This document shows, piece after piece, positions 49,113 through 59,678 of a stretch of DNA of 64,000 nt. This DNA comes from Chloropicon primus (taxonomy: Eukaryota; Chlorophyta; Chloropicophyceae; Chloropicales; Chloropicaceae): the NCBI GenBank assembly GCA_023205875.1, contig CP060757.1, forward strand, positions 1,396,552-1,460,551. The letters are read 5' to 3'. Each line of letters begins with the position of its first letter. Position 1 is the stretch's first letter. The position numbers and the translations under genes were made by a program. The notes beneath the pieces were generated by a model that ran no database searches, was not told the DNA's origin, and saw only the letters and a program-made list of their open reading frames with translations.

Positions 49113-50136
49113 ATGGCGGAGGTGTTGTTGTACGACCACGGGCCGTCGCCCTTTGCGAGGATCGTGAGGCTCCTGCTGGCCGAGAAGAATTTGGGGTACA
49201 AGAAGCGAGACGTGGACTACATGGCCAAGTCCGAGCACTTTGAGCCCTGGTACGCGCACGTCAATCCCAAGATGCAGGTGCCGAGCATGACCGTCAAGGC
49301 GGAGGGGAAGGACAAGGTCACGCTCACGGACAGCCACGACATTCTCGTTTACATGGAGAAGGACTTCGAGGGCGGCACGGCGCTGGTGGACCCGAGGAAG
49401 CAGAGGGACACCTGGGCCTTCGTGGACGCCTTCTACGACATCAAGCCGATGGCTCTGTTCTACCAGAACTTCAGGGACAAGTCCCCCGCCGTCCTGGAAA
49501 TGATGAAGGACATGCATCGCAAGTGGGTGCAGGTGGTGGAAGGGAACGCCGAGAAGTACCCGGAGCTCAAGGTAAGCCCCAACCGCGTTGCTTTGCGCTC
49601 GTCGCATCGGCGCTGACCCTTCCCTCTCTTTGTTTCGACTGCGCTCCCAGGACGTCTACCTGAAGAAGAAGGAGGACATGCTGGCCTACAGGGCCGCCTA
49701 CATGGAGAGCTCGGACGCGTTCGCACCCAACAAGAAGAAGGTGGACGACTTGGTGGACCGGGCGGAGGAGTTGCTCAAGGACAGCGAGACCGGGTTCCTC
49801 TTCGGGGATTACTCCGTTGCGGACGTGACCCTCACCTGCATGCTCGCCATGCTGGTCTCTTTCGGCTTCTGCTCCTTGGAGGACAAGCCAAACGTTGCCA
49901 AGTTCTACAATGCTGCGAAGAAGAGACCGAGCTGGAAGGCCGCGGACATCCAAGACACGATCCCTCTGAAGATGAAGATCATGATGGCCGTCGGCTCCTT
50001 CATCTACAAGATCAAGGCGGCGATCATGCCCAAAGTGAACGAGGGGATGAAGGAAGCGGACAAGATCGTTTCGGAGATCAAGGAGACGGCCACGGAGTCT
50101 CTGGACAAGGCCATAGGGGTGTCTCAGTCAAAGTGA
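49113..50136 (+). CDS. Glutathione S-transferase-like protein
   Basis: Exons 49113-49571 and 49651-50136 (79-nt intron with CTGAC) give 314 residues. The N-terminal thioredoxin-like domain begins LLYDHGPSPFARIVRLLLAE, where Ser/Pro replaces the usual catalytic Ser/Cys site. It continues with NPKMQVPSMTV (cis-Pro) and TDSHDILVYME, the glutathione gamma-Glu binding pair. The helical C-domain has GDYSVADVTLTCMLAML, the conserved N-capping box. The C-terminal 60 residues add a hydrophobic then charged helix (FIYKIKAAIMPKVNEGMKEA), which could tether it to a membrane, as in GDAP1-like GSTs. Activity and substrate are unknown. Confidence 0.85.
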
Positions 50137-50266
50137 GGTTGCCCGAAGGCCTCGCGCGGGTGGAGACAGGGGATCGTTGAAGATGTCAAGAAAAGAAAGG
50201 GTAAAAAGAAAACCAATGTATTGAAAGGCTGGCTAGCTAGGCGCTTTCTTCTCGCCTCGACTCGCA

Positions 50267-50659
50267 TCACTTCTTGACACCCGGGTAGTTTGGCGGAGGC
50301 TGGGCCACCACAGCGGGGGCCGTTGGGTTGTAGCCCGGCTGCGGCGGGTAGGGAAGCGCCACCGGCGGCTGGGGGCCGTAGCCTTGCTGTGCCTGTGGGT
50401 ACCCGTAGGCTTGCTGTCCGTAGGCTTGCTGTGTCTGGTTGTTAGGGTAACCTGGCGGTGCCTGGGCAGCCATGCCGGGGTAGCCCTGGGGCATCCCCCC
50501 TTGCTGGTACCCCTGCGCGCCGTAATTCGGTTGCTGAGGGCCGCAACAGCCCTGTGCCTGTGGCTGATTCCTGCCGCCACAGCACGCCTGGAAGAGGCAC
50601 ACAGCAAGGCCTCCGAGGCACAGGATCTCGCAACAATCGACATCGCCCCCTTTCCCCAT
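50267..50659 (-). CDS. Small Cys-rich protein with Pro/Gly/Tyr/Gln-rich tail
   Basis: 130 residues from ATG 50659-50657; upstream codons in the same frame are microsatellite and are excluded. The first 38 residues are hydrophobic and Cys-rich (CCEILCLGGLAVCLFQACCG), probably a short membrane segment. The rest is a low-complexity tail of PGY/QGY units (YGAQGYQQGGMPQGYPGMAA), like XYPPX-repeat and rhodopsin-type tails. No catalytic motif. The same two-part plan recurs in the gene at 51270-51755, suggesting related proteins. Function unknown. Confidence 0.7.
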   Translation of the reverse strand: MGKGGDVDCCEILCLGGLAVCLFQACCGGRNQPQAQGCCGPQQPNYGAQGYQQGGMPQGYPGMAAQAPPGYPNNQTQQAYGQQAYGYPQAQQGYGPQPPVALPYPPQPGYNPTAPAVVAQPPPNYPGVKK

Positions 50660-50787
50660 AGTGACTCCACTCCTGCAAGAGCCCCAAAACGCAAACGCAC
50701 AGAAAAACGAGTGAAGAGGGAACCTCGTCAGCTTCCACGGAGACGTCACAGCCCTTCTCGCGAGCAAGAGAACGACGCCACTCGCTC

Positions 50788-50824
<37 letters not shown>

Positions 50825-51269
50825 GTTGTGTGTGTGTGTGTGTGTGTCTCTCTCTCTCTGTCTTGTGTGTTTCTTTCTTTTGTGTCGTGTTCGTGTCGCG
50901 TGTTCGTGTGCCGACCTTGTTGCTCGTGTCCTCGTACGTAAAAGAAAGAAGGAGAAGAAGGTTTCGTGCGCGTTTCGCTTGCTCCCTTGCCCCCCCCCCC
51001 TCTCTCTCTCGGTTGTTTTGTTCTCCCAAGTGCGACAGGGTCGCTCGCGCGTTACGATTCTACTAATGTGAGTGTGACCGCATCCCTCCGTCTCCACAAG
51101 AACAAGAACAAGAGAGCGCAGGACGAGGAGGGAGAAGAGGATACAATACAATGAGGATGGGGTTGGTTATGCGATGCAGGACGAGGGACACAAGATGAAC
51201 TGCGTTCTCGTTCTCGTTCTCGTTCTTGTTGGCCTCCTCCTGATCACCAACGCTGGCTGGCTCGCCGGC
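50660..51269. repeat. Intergenic region with CT and GT dinucleotide repeats
   Basis: Upstream of the small Cys-rich gene. A CT run at about 50790-50818 passes into a GT run (50826-50848) and a second CT run (50849-50860); poly-C at about 50990-51000. Nothing coding is supported; the long frames here are repeat translations. Confidence 0.7.
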
Positions 51270-51755
51270 CTAGACCTGGTTGTGGGTTGTGGGGTATCCA
51301 GGGGGCGGCGTGGCCTGGACGATGTAAGGCTGGGGGTACGCGTGACCGCCAGCGGGGGGCATGGGTCCTGGGACGGGCCCGGAAGGGTGCACGGGGTAAC
51401 CGGGAGCGGCCGGAGGTCCGCCTGGGTAACCACCCGGGGTGGGTCCGTGGTACTCGGGCGGGAACTGTACTCCCGGGGGGGCCGCGTTGTAAGCAGCCGC
51501 GCTCGGGGCGTACGGGCGTCCCTGGCCGCACCCCGGCGTGGGTCCGTAGGCCCCGCACTGGGCGTCCGCGTGGGGCGAGTACGGGGAGGCGTGAGGCCTT
51601 CCGTGGACGTTCGCGCGGCACCTCCCGTACTGGTCGCAGTGCGGACACATGTGGGGGTTGTGCGCCCTCGGCGGCGCCCTCGCCCTGTTCCTGTCCCCTC
51701 CGAACAACAGGTACCACGCCGCACAGCATCCCGCCATGCAGATATAATCGTCCAT
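51270..51755 (-). CDS. Small Cys/Pro-rich protein, similar plan to the neighbouring gene
   Basis: 161 residues from ATG 51755-51753. The N-terminus (MDDYICMAGCCAAWYLLFGG) is a short hydrophobic Cys-containing segment. Then come HNPHMCPHCDQYGRCR, a possible CxxC-type metal site, and a long Pro/Gly/Tyr-rich tail (GGYPGGPPAAPGYPVHPSGP). The plan (short Cys-rich membrane segment plus PGY tail) resembles the gene at 50267-50659, though direct identity is low. The role is unknown. The frame could extend upstream, but those residues come from a GTGTGT/CCTCTT repeat. Confidence 0.65.
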   Translation of the reverse strand: MDDYICMAGCCAAWYLLFGGDRNRARAPPRAHNPHMCPHCDQYGRCRANVHGRPHASPYSPHADAQCGAYGPTPGCGQGRPYAPSAAAYNAAPPGVQFPPEYHGPTPGGYPGGPPAAPGYPVHPSGPVPGPMPPAGGHAYPQPYIVQATPPPGYPTTHNQV

Positions 51756-52223
51756 CTTTCCTTTCCTTTGGGTGTTCCACAGACCAGACTCCTCGATACT
51801 CCAAGACCAAGACCTTTCCTCTTCCTCTTCCTCTTCCTCTCCGTCCGTCGTGTGTGTCGTGTGTGTCGTGTGTGTCGTGTGTGTCGTGTGTGAGGTCAAG
51901 GGGTCGTTGTGTTGTGTTGTGCGGTTGTCCTGTCGGTCGTGGTCCTGTCCTCCTGTCCTCCCAAGGTGGTCCCTGGCTTGGCCAAGCTCCTGGGGTCTCC
52001 GTCTCCAACCTCCAACCATCTCCACAAAAAGGGACAGAGGAAGAGAGGGGAGAGAGGAGCTCTGTCGCTCGGTCTCGGTCTCGGTCTCTCGGTCAGTTCC
52101 TAAACACAACTTCACACCAGTCCGACCGGGGGAGGAGGGTCTCCACAACCATCAACCATCAACCATCAACCAGGTACGGACGCACGCACGCGTAAGGAAG
52201 GCAAGGGACCGAGACGAGGCAGG
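51756..52223. other. Divergent intergenic region with short repeats
   Basis: 5' regions of the Cys/Pro-rich gene and the E2 gene. It has a CTCTTC run (51818-51840), a GTGTGTCGT nonamer run (51849-51890), a GGTCTC run near 52068-52093 and an ACCATCA run (52147-52168). No gene. Confidence 0.6.
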
Positions 52224-52920
52224 ATGGACTTGAGTCGTGTGCAGAAGGAGATCCGGGAGATATCCCAAGACAAAGCGAGCGGGATAAGCGTGAGGGTGTT
52301 GGGGGAGGACCTCACCAGGCTCGAGGGGACCCTCAAAGGGCCCAAGGACACCGTATATGAGGGAGGTAAGCTCAACACGAACACGAGAACACGAGAACAC
52401 GAGAACGGGAAAGCGAAGCGAAGCGATCCAAGGAGCGAGCTTTTTCGTACTGACGCTCGATGCGCATTCTCTGGTGTGAACGACGAAACTAGGCATATTC
52501 GTCGTGGACATTGAGATAAAGGGGGTTTACCCCTTTGAGCCACCGAAGATGCGGTTCAAGAGCAAAATCTGGCACCCCAACGTGAGCAGCCAGAACGGTG
52601 CGATCTGTCTCGACATTCTCAAGGACCAGTGGTCCCCTGCCCTCACTATAAAGACGGCGCTCCTTTCCCTTCAGGCCCTTCTCTGCTCCCCAGAGCCCAA
52701 CGACCCCCAGGACGCGGTCGTGGCGAAGCAGTACCTGAACGACATGCCTCTGTTCGAGCAGACCGCGAGGCACTGGACGAGGACCTACGCCTCGGAGACG
52801 GCGTCCCAGAAGAACCTCAAGCAGCTGCTGGAGATGGGTTTCTCGGAGGAAGATGCGAGCACCGCACTGGACAACGCGGGAGGGGACCTCAACACGGCCT
52901 TGGCGGCCTTGCTGGGCTGA
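52224..52920 (+). CDS. UBC27: Ubiquitin-conjugating enzyme E2 with UBA domain (UBC27/UBE2K type)
   Basis: Exons 52224-52365 and 52493-52920 (127-nt intron with CTGAC) give 189 residues. The UBC fold is complete: [20 protein letters not shown], then the catalytic C86 in [20 protein letters not shown]. The HPN tripeptide upstream stabilises the transition state. A C-terminal UBA ([20 protein letters not shown]) is separated by a short helix. E2 plus UBA at this length is the UBE2K/Ubc1/UBC27 class, which builds K48-linked chains. Splicing rebuilds [16 protein letters not shown] exactly. Cytosol or nucleus expected. Confidence 0.95.
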
Positions 52921-53330
52921 GAAGGGGTATAGGGAAGATACAGGGAAATCGAAACGAATAAACAAACGGTGGACTGCACGACACGCGTCGCGGACCATCC
53001 TCGCGGCTGGGGCGCGAGGGTCAGTCTCCGCAACGGGCGCCTTCCCTTCTCTTCGTCCGTTGTTTGTATCATTATTTTTTTATTATCACAGTCACAGTCA
53101 TAGAAAGCAGAACATATGTGTTTTTTTTGGGGTGGACTTGGCTTCTTCTCACCGACGGCGAGGGTTGGGGGGATAACGCCAGCGGGGTTCCCGTCCACTC
53201 GACCAAGGCAGTCTGGTCAAGGACGTTCTCTTCAAGCAAGTCTCCGCTGATCCAGCTTTGGCAGCCTTGCCGTCATGCATCACCCCGCGCCGCAAAGTGT
53301 TCCCCAACCTCACCACTCCCCGTTCGTGGC
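52921..53330. other. Convergent 3' regions; holds the SECIS-like element
   Basis: Between the E2 stop (plus) and the GPx stop (minus). AT-rich stretches at 53065-53100 and a T8 run at 53120-53127 may serve 3' end formation. The minus-strand hairpin at 53231-53276 is described separately. Confidence 0.6.
53231..53276 (-). promoter_or_regulatory. Candidate SECIS element in the GPx 3' UTR
   Basis: Read on the minus strand, ATGAC (53276-53272) is followed by a 12-nt arm GGCAAGGCTGCC, then AAA, an apical part, and the return arm CTTGCT ending in TGAA (53234-53231). GGCAAG pairs with CTTGCT (six pairs, one G-U); GCTG pairs with CAGC above a GGAGA bulge. ATGA opposite TGAA gives the tandem G-A/A-G quartet, and AA lies 12 nt above it, as in eukaryotic SECIS. 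It begins 55 nt after the GPx stop. The lower helix is weak by eye. Confidence 0.6.
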
Positions 53331-54155
53331 TCACGCGATCTGGTCGTCGACCTTGCACACCAATCTCCCGGGGTGCAAGAAGCACTCTTCCGGGAGCGGG
53401 TCCCTGCCTTTCAGCACGAGCTGCAGGTCCTTCTCAAAGTCCAGCGGATCGAAAGACGGCTTGTACCTCTTCACCGCTTTGCCCTCCCGGTTGACGAGGA
53501 ACTTGACGTAGTTCCACTCGAGCTCCCCCTTCTTCTGGGGCCTCGTGCCACCGGAGGGCACGCTCGTGGGCTGGTCCCTGCGCAGCAGCTGGTACACGGG
53601 GTGGGCCCCGAACCCGTTGACGTCCACCTTGTCGAAGACCGGGAACTCAAAACCAAACTTCCTCCACGCGAACTCGCGCTCCTCCTGGGACGTTCCGGGG
53701 GCCTGGCCGCCGAACTGGTTGCAGGAGAAGCCGATGAGCTCGAACCCGTCCTTGTTGTACGTCTCGTACAGCTGCCTCAGGGACGGATAGTTGATGTTCT
53801 GCAAGGGTCATTCGCTCGCAACGTTCACAACGACGGTGACCTGTCCGTCGTACCTGTCGAGCGGGACCTCCTCGCCATACATTTTGGCGGAGAGAGCGTA
53901 GAGCCCCTTCCCCTCCGCCCTCGCTTCCCCGAGCGGCCCGGTTGCCAGCGCCAGTCCGGAGCCCAAGGCCAACCCCCCTCGTAGGAGGACCCCCCTCCTG
54001 GTATCGTGCTCGTGCTCGTGCTCGTGCCCTGGTGCGGCCTCGGTCGCCTTCCCGTCCCGGTTGTGGCATCCCTTGGCCCTCGCCCTGGCGTCCCTCGCCC
54101 CCTCCCCTCCACGCGGGAGGACCCGCACCCTCCCCGCCACGCGAGCCAGCGCCAT
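53331..54155 (-). CDS. GPX: Selenocysteine-containing glutathione peroxidase, probable thylakoid-lumen form
   Basis: One continuous frame of 274 residues with a single internal TGA at 53810-53808 (residue 116). The flanks read VVVNVASE-(TGA)-PLQNINYPSL, exactly where glutathione peroxidases carry the catalytic Cys or Sec (VNVAS-x-U). The other catalytic residues follow: FSCNQFGGQAPGT (Gln) and EWNYVKFLVN (Trp, Asn). A SECIS-like hairpin lies 55 nt past the real stop. The 85-residue leader is bipartite: basic transit-like part, His/Glu repeat, then TRRGVLLRGGLALGSGLALA and ARA, a twin-arginine lumen signal with an AxA site. It would reduce peroxides with thioredoxin or glutathione. A true stop or an intron is less likely, because either would destroy the active site. 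Confidence 0.85.
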
Positions 54156-54514
54156 AGCGTTCCAGATTTAGATCCAGACCTCACAGCCAGGAGATGGAGA
54201 TTGGATAAGGGTAAGGGAGGAGAGGATAGGGAGAGAGGGAGGGACGAGTTGAGTTTCAGTGACGGAGGGACGGCAGGAAGAGCGGAGATGGGTGACTTGA
54301 GTTCAGAGATGTATTGTTTGAGCCCAAATCAAATTAAAAATCCCCGAAAAAGCGTGGTGGGGGTGGTTGGTTTACAGCACTCCCCAGAGCCCTCAAATCG
54401 TCGGGCCCAGCGGGCGTCCACGCGACACGGAGCAAAGAGCGCACCCCTCTCTCCGTGTTTTCTTCCCTAACGGGCAAGTGCCCAAGCGTCCTCCCCGAGT
54501 CTCCTTCTCTCCTT
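54156..54514. other. Intergenic region, no gene seen
   Basis: 5' region of the GPx gene and 3' region of the PBGD gene, both on the minus strand. GA-rich tract at 54190-54245; no gene or clear motif. Confidence 0.55.
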
Positions 54515-56218
<1,704 letters not shown>

Positions 56219-56419
56219 ATGAACGCGAGGAGTGTGAGCAGGAGGAGTGTGAGGGTGGGGGGGACCAAGGGGAACCACCAAGGAAACCTTCTGAGGATGA
56301 GGCAGAAGAACAACAGCAACAACAACAGGACGAGGATGAACAACAACGTCGGACTCGCGGGGGCTCTCGCACTCACCACCACCACACTCGGGGCAAAGGT
56401 AAGACACACACAACACACA

Positions 56420-56451
<32 letters not shown>

Positions 56452-56843
56452 CGGACAGAAACGACGCCTTGTTCTGCTTTGCTCTAGTGTGTTGGGATCC
56501 CAAGTCACCAACAACACGCCCACCACCTCGTGCACTCGGAGAGTTGGGCTCGGTGAAACCTGCCTGAAGACACCTCGCGAGGTGACTGACACGATGTTTT
56601 CCACTCGCTCGCTCTGCCCCTCGTCTGGATCTTTCACCAACCAACCCACGAATAATGATTGGGGTGGGTCGTCGTCGTCGTCGTTTGCATTTCACGTCGT
56701 TGCAGGCCGCCTTCGCAGCGAACGAGGTGTACGAGGTGGCGGCCACCTTCAACCTGGAGGATGGCCAGGTCTTCGGTGCCGTGTTCATCTCCCTCATCGC
56801 GGGCATCTTGGCCACCAGGCTCGGGACGGAGCTCTACAAGTGA
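56219..56843 (+). CDS. Small single-helix membrane protein, thylakoid-type leader
   Basis: Exons 56219-56398 and 56706-56843 (307-nt intron with CTGAC), phase 0, give 105 residues. The leader has a basic, Asn/Arg-rich first part ([12 protein letters not shown] to about residue 42), then a hydrophobic stretch ([16 protein letters not shown]) and AAFA, which reads like a transit peptide plus lumen-transfer signal with an AxA site. The mature part would be about 41 residues, starting [15 protein letters not shown] and ending in one membrane helix ([19 protein letters not shown]) and TELYK. Size and plan fit a nuclear-encoded small photosystem or cytochrome b6f subunit, but I cannot match it to a named one. 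The intron splits leader from mature part. Confidence 0.65.
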
Positions 56844-57197
56844 GCGCGGGGAGTCATAATCAATAGTGTGTCACGGGAAGTAAGCCACAGCCACCCCAAA
56901 CGCAGGCGTGTGTAAAGAAACAAAAATAAGCGAACCGAACCAGCTTTGAATAAAAGTAAGAGTTGCATTGAGAAACAAGTTGAACATCCACGAGTGAGTT
57001 GCGTGGGGAAGAACGAGGCGGCACGCGAGTCCAAATCTCGACGACCCCGAACTCTGCCAAGCAGCGGCCGTCCCTACGAAAAGAGAGGCACGCGGCTAGT
57101 GTGCACCAGAGAACTCCCAAGGCAACCACCCCCGCAACCCACGCCAAACCCCGGCTCCGGCCTTCCCCAGCCCGTGCCGGAGGGGGAGTTCGGGCCC
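56844..57197. other. Convergent 3' regions, no gene seen
   Basis: Between the stops of the two small spliced genes. AT-rich stretch at 56915-56975, then GC-rich sequence. No supported frame. Confidence 0.5.
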
Positions 57198-57647
57198 TCA
57201 GCTCGCCGCGCCTCGGCCCCTCGATGGCTGGTGGAACTTGGAGGGCGTTCCCAAGCTGCTCAAGCAAGCGAGTCCCGAGATGAGCGCTATGACGAGCACG
57301 ATGCTCACGATCACCACCTCTCCCGTCTTCGCCCGGTTTTGGCACTTGGAGTCGCAAGTCTTCTCCTCTCCCAGAGGCGATGCGCACGCCACGCTGAAGT
57401 CGAACAGAAGCGAAGGGAAGGAAAGGGAAGGGAAGGGAAGGGTGGCGTCAGTCAGGACACTGGGCTGTGGTCCACGGGGAGCGACGACGGTCCTCCGCTG
57501 GAGAGGGAGAGAGGCACAATGGCGACGAGTTGCTGACTCGCCCCGGCCTCGTTGTTTTCCTTCTTACCTTTGGATTGCCGCCGCGGCAAGAATCATCGTC
57601 ACGCCGAGCACCCACTCCCCTCTCGTTCTTCCTCCTCTCCCCGCCAT
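57198..57647 (-). CDS. Small two-exon membrane protein, uncharacterised
   Basis: Exons 57647-57568 and 57393-57198 give 91 residues; neither exon alone makes a convincing gene. The intron (174 nt) starts GTAAGA, has CTGACTGAC followed by a long pyrimidine tract, and ends TTCAG. Exon 1 encodes MAGRGGRTRGEWVLGVTMIL and AAAAIQ, a signal-like or first membrane segment. Exon 2 continues SVACASPLGEEKTCDSKCQN, then a strong membrane helix (VVIVSIVLVIALISGLACL) and a short basic tail. The two hydrophobic segments enclose a loop with three Cys. No family recognised. Support is the splice-site quality and the hydrophobicity on both sides of the junction. Confidence 0.6.
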
Positions 57648-58460
57648 ACCGTCCTCGCGTTCCCCCTCTCTCGACGTCGTCGTCTTTTGCGTTTGCGTTC
57701 GCGTTTGCGTTTGGGTCCCGGCGCCGTAAGTGCTTGTGTCTGTGTCTGTGTCTATATCCCTGGCGTCTGCTGTCGTACGCCACCCTCAACCTCCTCCTCG
57801 TCGTCGTCGTCGTCGTCGTTCGTCCTCGTCCCCAGCGCGAGCGACCGAGGGTCGGTGCGGTGCGTCGTCGTTCGTCGTTCGTGGTGAGAAGAAGAATACA
57901 GCAGGGGCGGAGCACCACAAAGGGAGTGAGCAACGACGGAGGGCTTGGTAGAGGAGGACTTCTCGCCGACCTCGAGAAAAACAGAGCGGCCAGGATCACC
58001 ACGGGACTCTACCTGTCTCGCTCTCTTTCTTTCTGCGACCTGTGCGCGGGCCAGCCACCCTCTGATCATCTTTTGGAAGGAGCGTTATGCGCTGAGTTTG
58101 GGGTTGGGGGGTGCTCGCCTCGTCGTCGCTCAAAGGGGGAGGGAGAGGGAGAGGACAGAGGCGTGGGTTTGGACAACGCCAGGATGCATGCGAGGAGGAC
58201 CCTTGTCTTGCTCGGCACGTGCCGACCCTGTGCTCGGGAGACTGGCACCCCGTGCGTGGAGGGAATGTAAAGTCACGCGTCACGCGTGGGAGGAAAGAGT
58301 CACTCACGCACCACGGTGACCGAAAGTCCGAGACAATGAATCGACTTCTCGAGACGTGGAGGGTGGGCCCACCGCAAGGGGTCTCATTCGACGGACGAAG
58401 CGCGTCGACCAACCACGATATCGAGAGTCGCGAAACTTCAACGCCCTAAACCCTCGAACG
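57648..58460. other. 5' region of hydrolase copy 1
   Basis: Contains CGTTTG hexamer repeats (57684-57712), a GTCTGTGTCT run (57735-57752) and a GTC/CGT run (57800-57822). From about 57915 it belongs to the tandem duplication. A CCCTAAACCCT element lies at 58444-58454, six bases before the hydrolase ATG. Open frames here lack domain character. Confidence 0.5.
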
Positions 58461-59678
58461 ATGGTGAAGACACACGCCACCTCGCGCCTTCTCGCCATCA
58501 CTCTCGCGCTCCTCGCCTGTTCCGCGATGGCGATCAGACCCCTCGAGGACGCGCACTCGCCCCCCGGGCGCTCGCTTTTGGACGTGGGCCAGTACGATGT
58601 ACGCAAGACCTACTTCTCGTCTCCCCACAGTTTGGTGGTGCTCACGCCTTCGGCGAGGAACGGGACCGAACCGACGGGGAGGGAGACGTACCCCGCTATC
58701 ATCTTCGCCCACGGCCTCTGCGGGCCTGTCGGTGACTACGAGGCGATCCTGGAAGCCATCGCGGGGCAGGGGTTCATCGTCGTCGCCAACAGGGAGCAGC
58801 TGCGATGCGGTCCCAGCTGGCGGCAGCTCTTCACCTTCAACCCCTTTGGAAATCTGAAGGCCGCGGCCAATGGTGGAGTCATGGTGGAGAACCTGCGGAA
58901 GGAGGTGGACTTCCTCCTCAACTGGAACCAGACCCCGGCCTTCGACGGGGAGCGCATCGGTCTCGTCGGCCATTCCATGGGGGGAGGCGCCGTGATCGAT
59001 CTGGCGGCCAAGCTCGCCTCCTCCCACCCCGGCATCGTCAAGGCCGTGGCAGCGATCGCCCCTTGGTAAGCCACCTCCCTCACGCCCCCCGCCTGTTTCC
59101 CCCCTTCGTCTGTGCTGACCCCATCTTTCCTCGTCAGGAACGGCATCAACAATGCGGACAGGCCCTCGAGCGTTGCGCACAAGATCAACGCCCCCCTCCT
59201 CCTGATTTGCTCCAAGAACGACCAGATCTGCCCCTGCAACGGCATGGTGGGCGCCGCCACCGGCGTGGGCTACAGCCTCCCCTCCCGCATGATGCTGGGT
59301 GCCGTCTTCGAGGGCAACGACGGCCGGTGGTTCGGCGGCGTGGACGCCATCTACGACGATGCCCTGAAGAACCAGGAGAGGAACAACGTGACCATCGAGA
59401 GGTTTCACAAGGGCGGCCACTTTGCGATGGCGGGGATCAGCCGGGAGGCTGTGATCAGGCTTGGGGAGTCCTGGGGTCAGCCCCGGTGGGTGAGTGCCGT
59501 TCTTCGCGGGTACCACGCCTTTCCCGACTGTTCTTCTGACTTTGCCCTTCTCTCTTTCGCGTCCTTCCTCAGATGGCCTCCATGGGAACCGCCTTCGCCG
59601 AGATCAAGGACGGGTCCAACCCCTTTCCTGAGGTCAAGTCCCTCGTGACCACCTTTCTCGATAAGAACGTCAAGTGAC
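58461..59678 (+). CDS. Secreted alpha/beta hydrolase (chlorophyllase/cutinase-like), copy 1
   Basis: Three exons, 58461-59065, 59138-59489 and 59574-59678, give 353 residues; both introns (72 and 84 nt) carry CTGAC. The start MVKTHATSRLLAITLALLAC begins a clear signal peptide ending in SAMA. The alpha/beta-hydrolase core has AIIFAHGLCGP (oxyanion region), GLVGHSMGGGA with nucleophile S172, CSKNDQICP with D230, and KGGHFAMAG with H296, so the Ser-Asp-His triad is complete. The G-H-S-x-G-G elbow resembles chlorophyllase and PETase/cutinase-like hydrolases. With a signal peptide, an ester-cleaving enzyme of the secretory path is more likely than a plastid chlorophyllase. A near-identical copy follows 2.3 kb downstream. 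Confidence 0.88.

Noticed and set aside
53808-53810. Premature stop or pseudogene in the GPx gene
   Set aside because: The TGA is at the exact Sec position, the frame and catalytic residues continue intact for 158 codons, and a SECIS-like hairpin follows.
53804-53850. Short intron hiding the GPx TGA (GTCACC to TTGCAG)
   Set aside because: It would be about 43 nt, shorter than any other intron here, and would delete the conserved VVVNVAS active-site strand.
58446-59516. 356-codon minus-strand frame, repeated at 60769-61839
   Set aside because: Antisense of the hydrolase genes. Its being in both copies only reflects the duplication.
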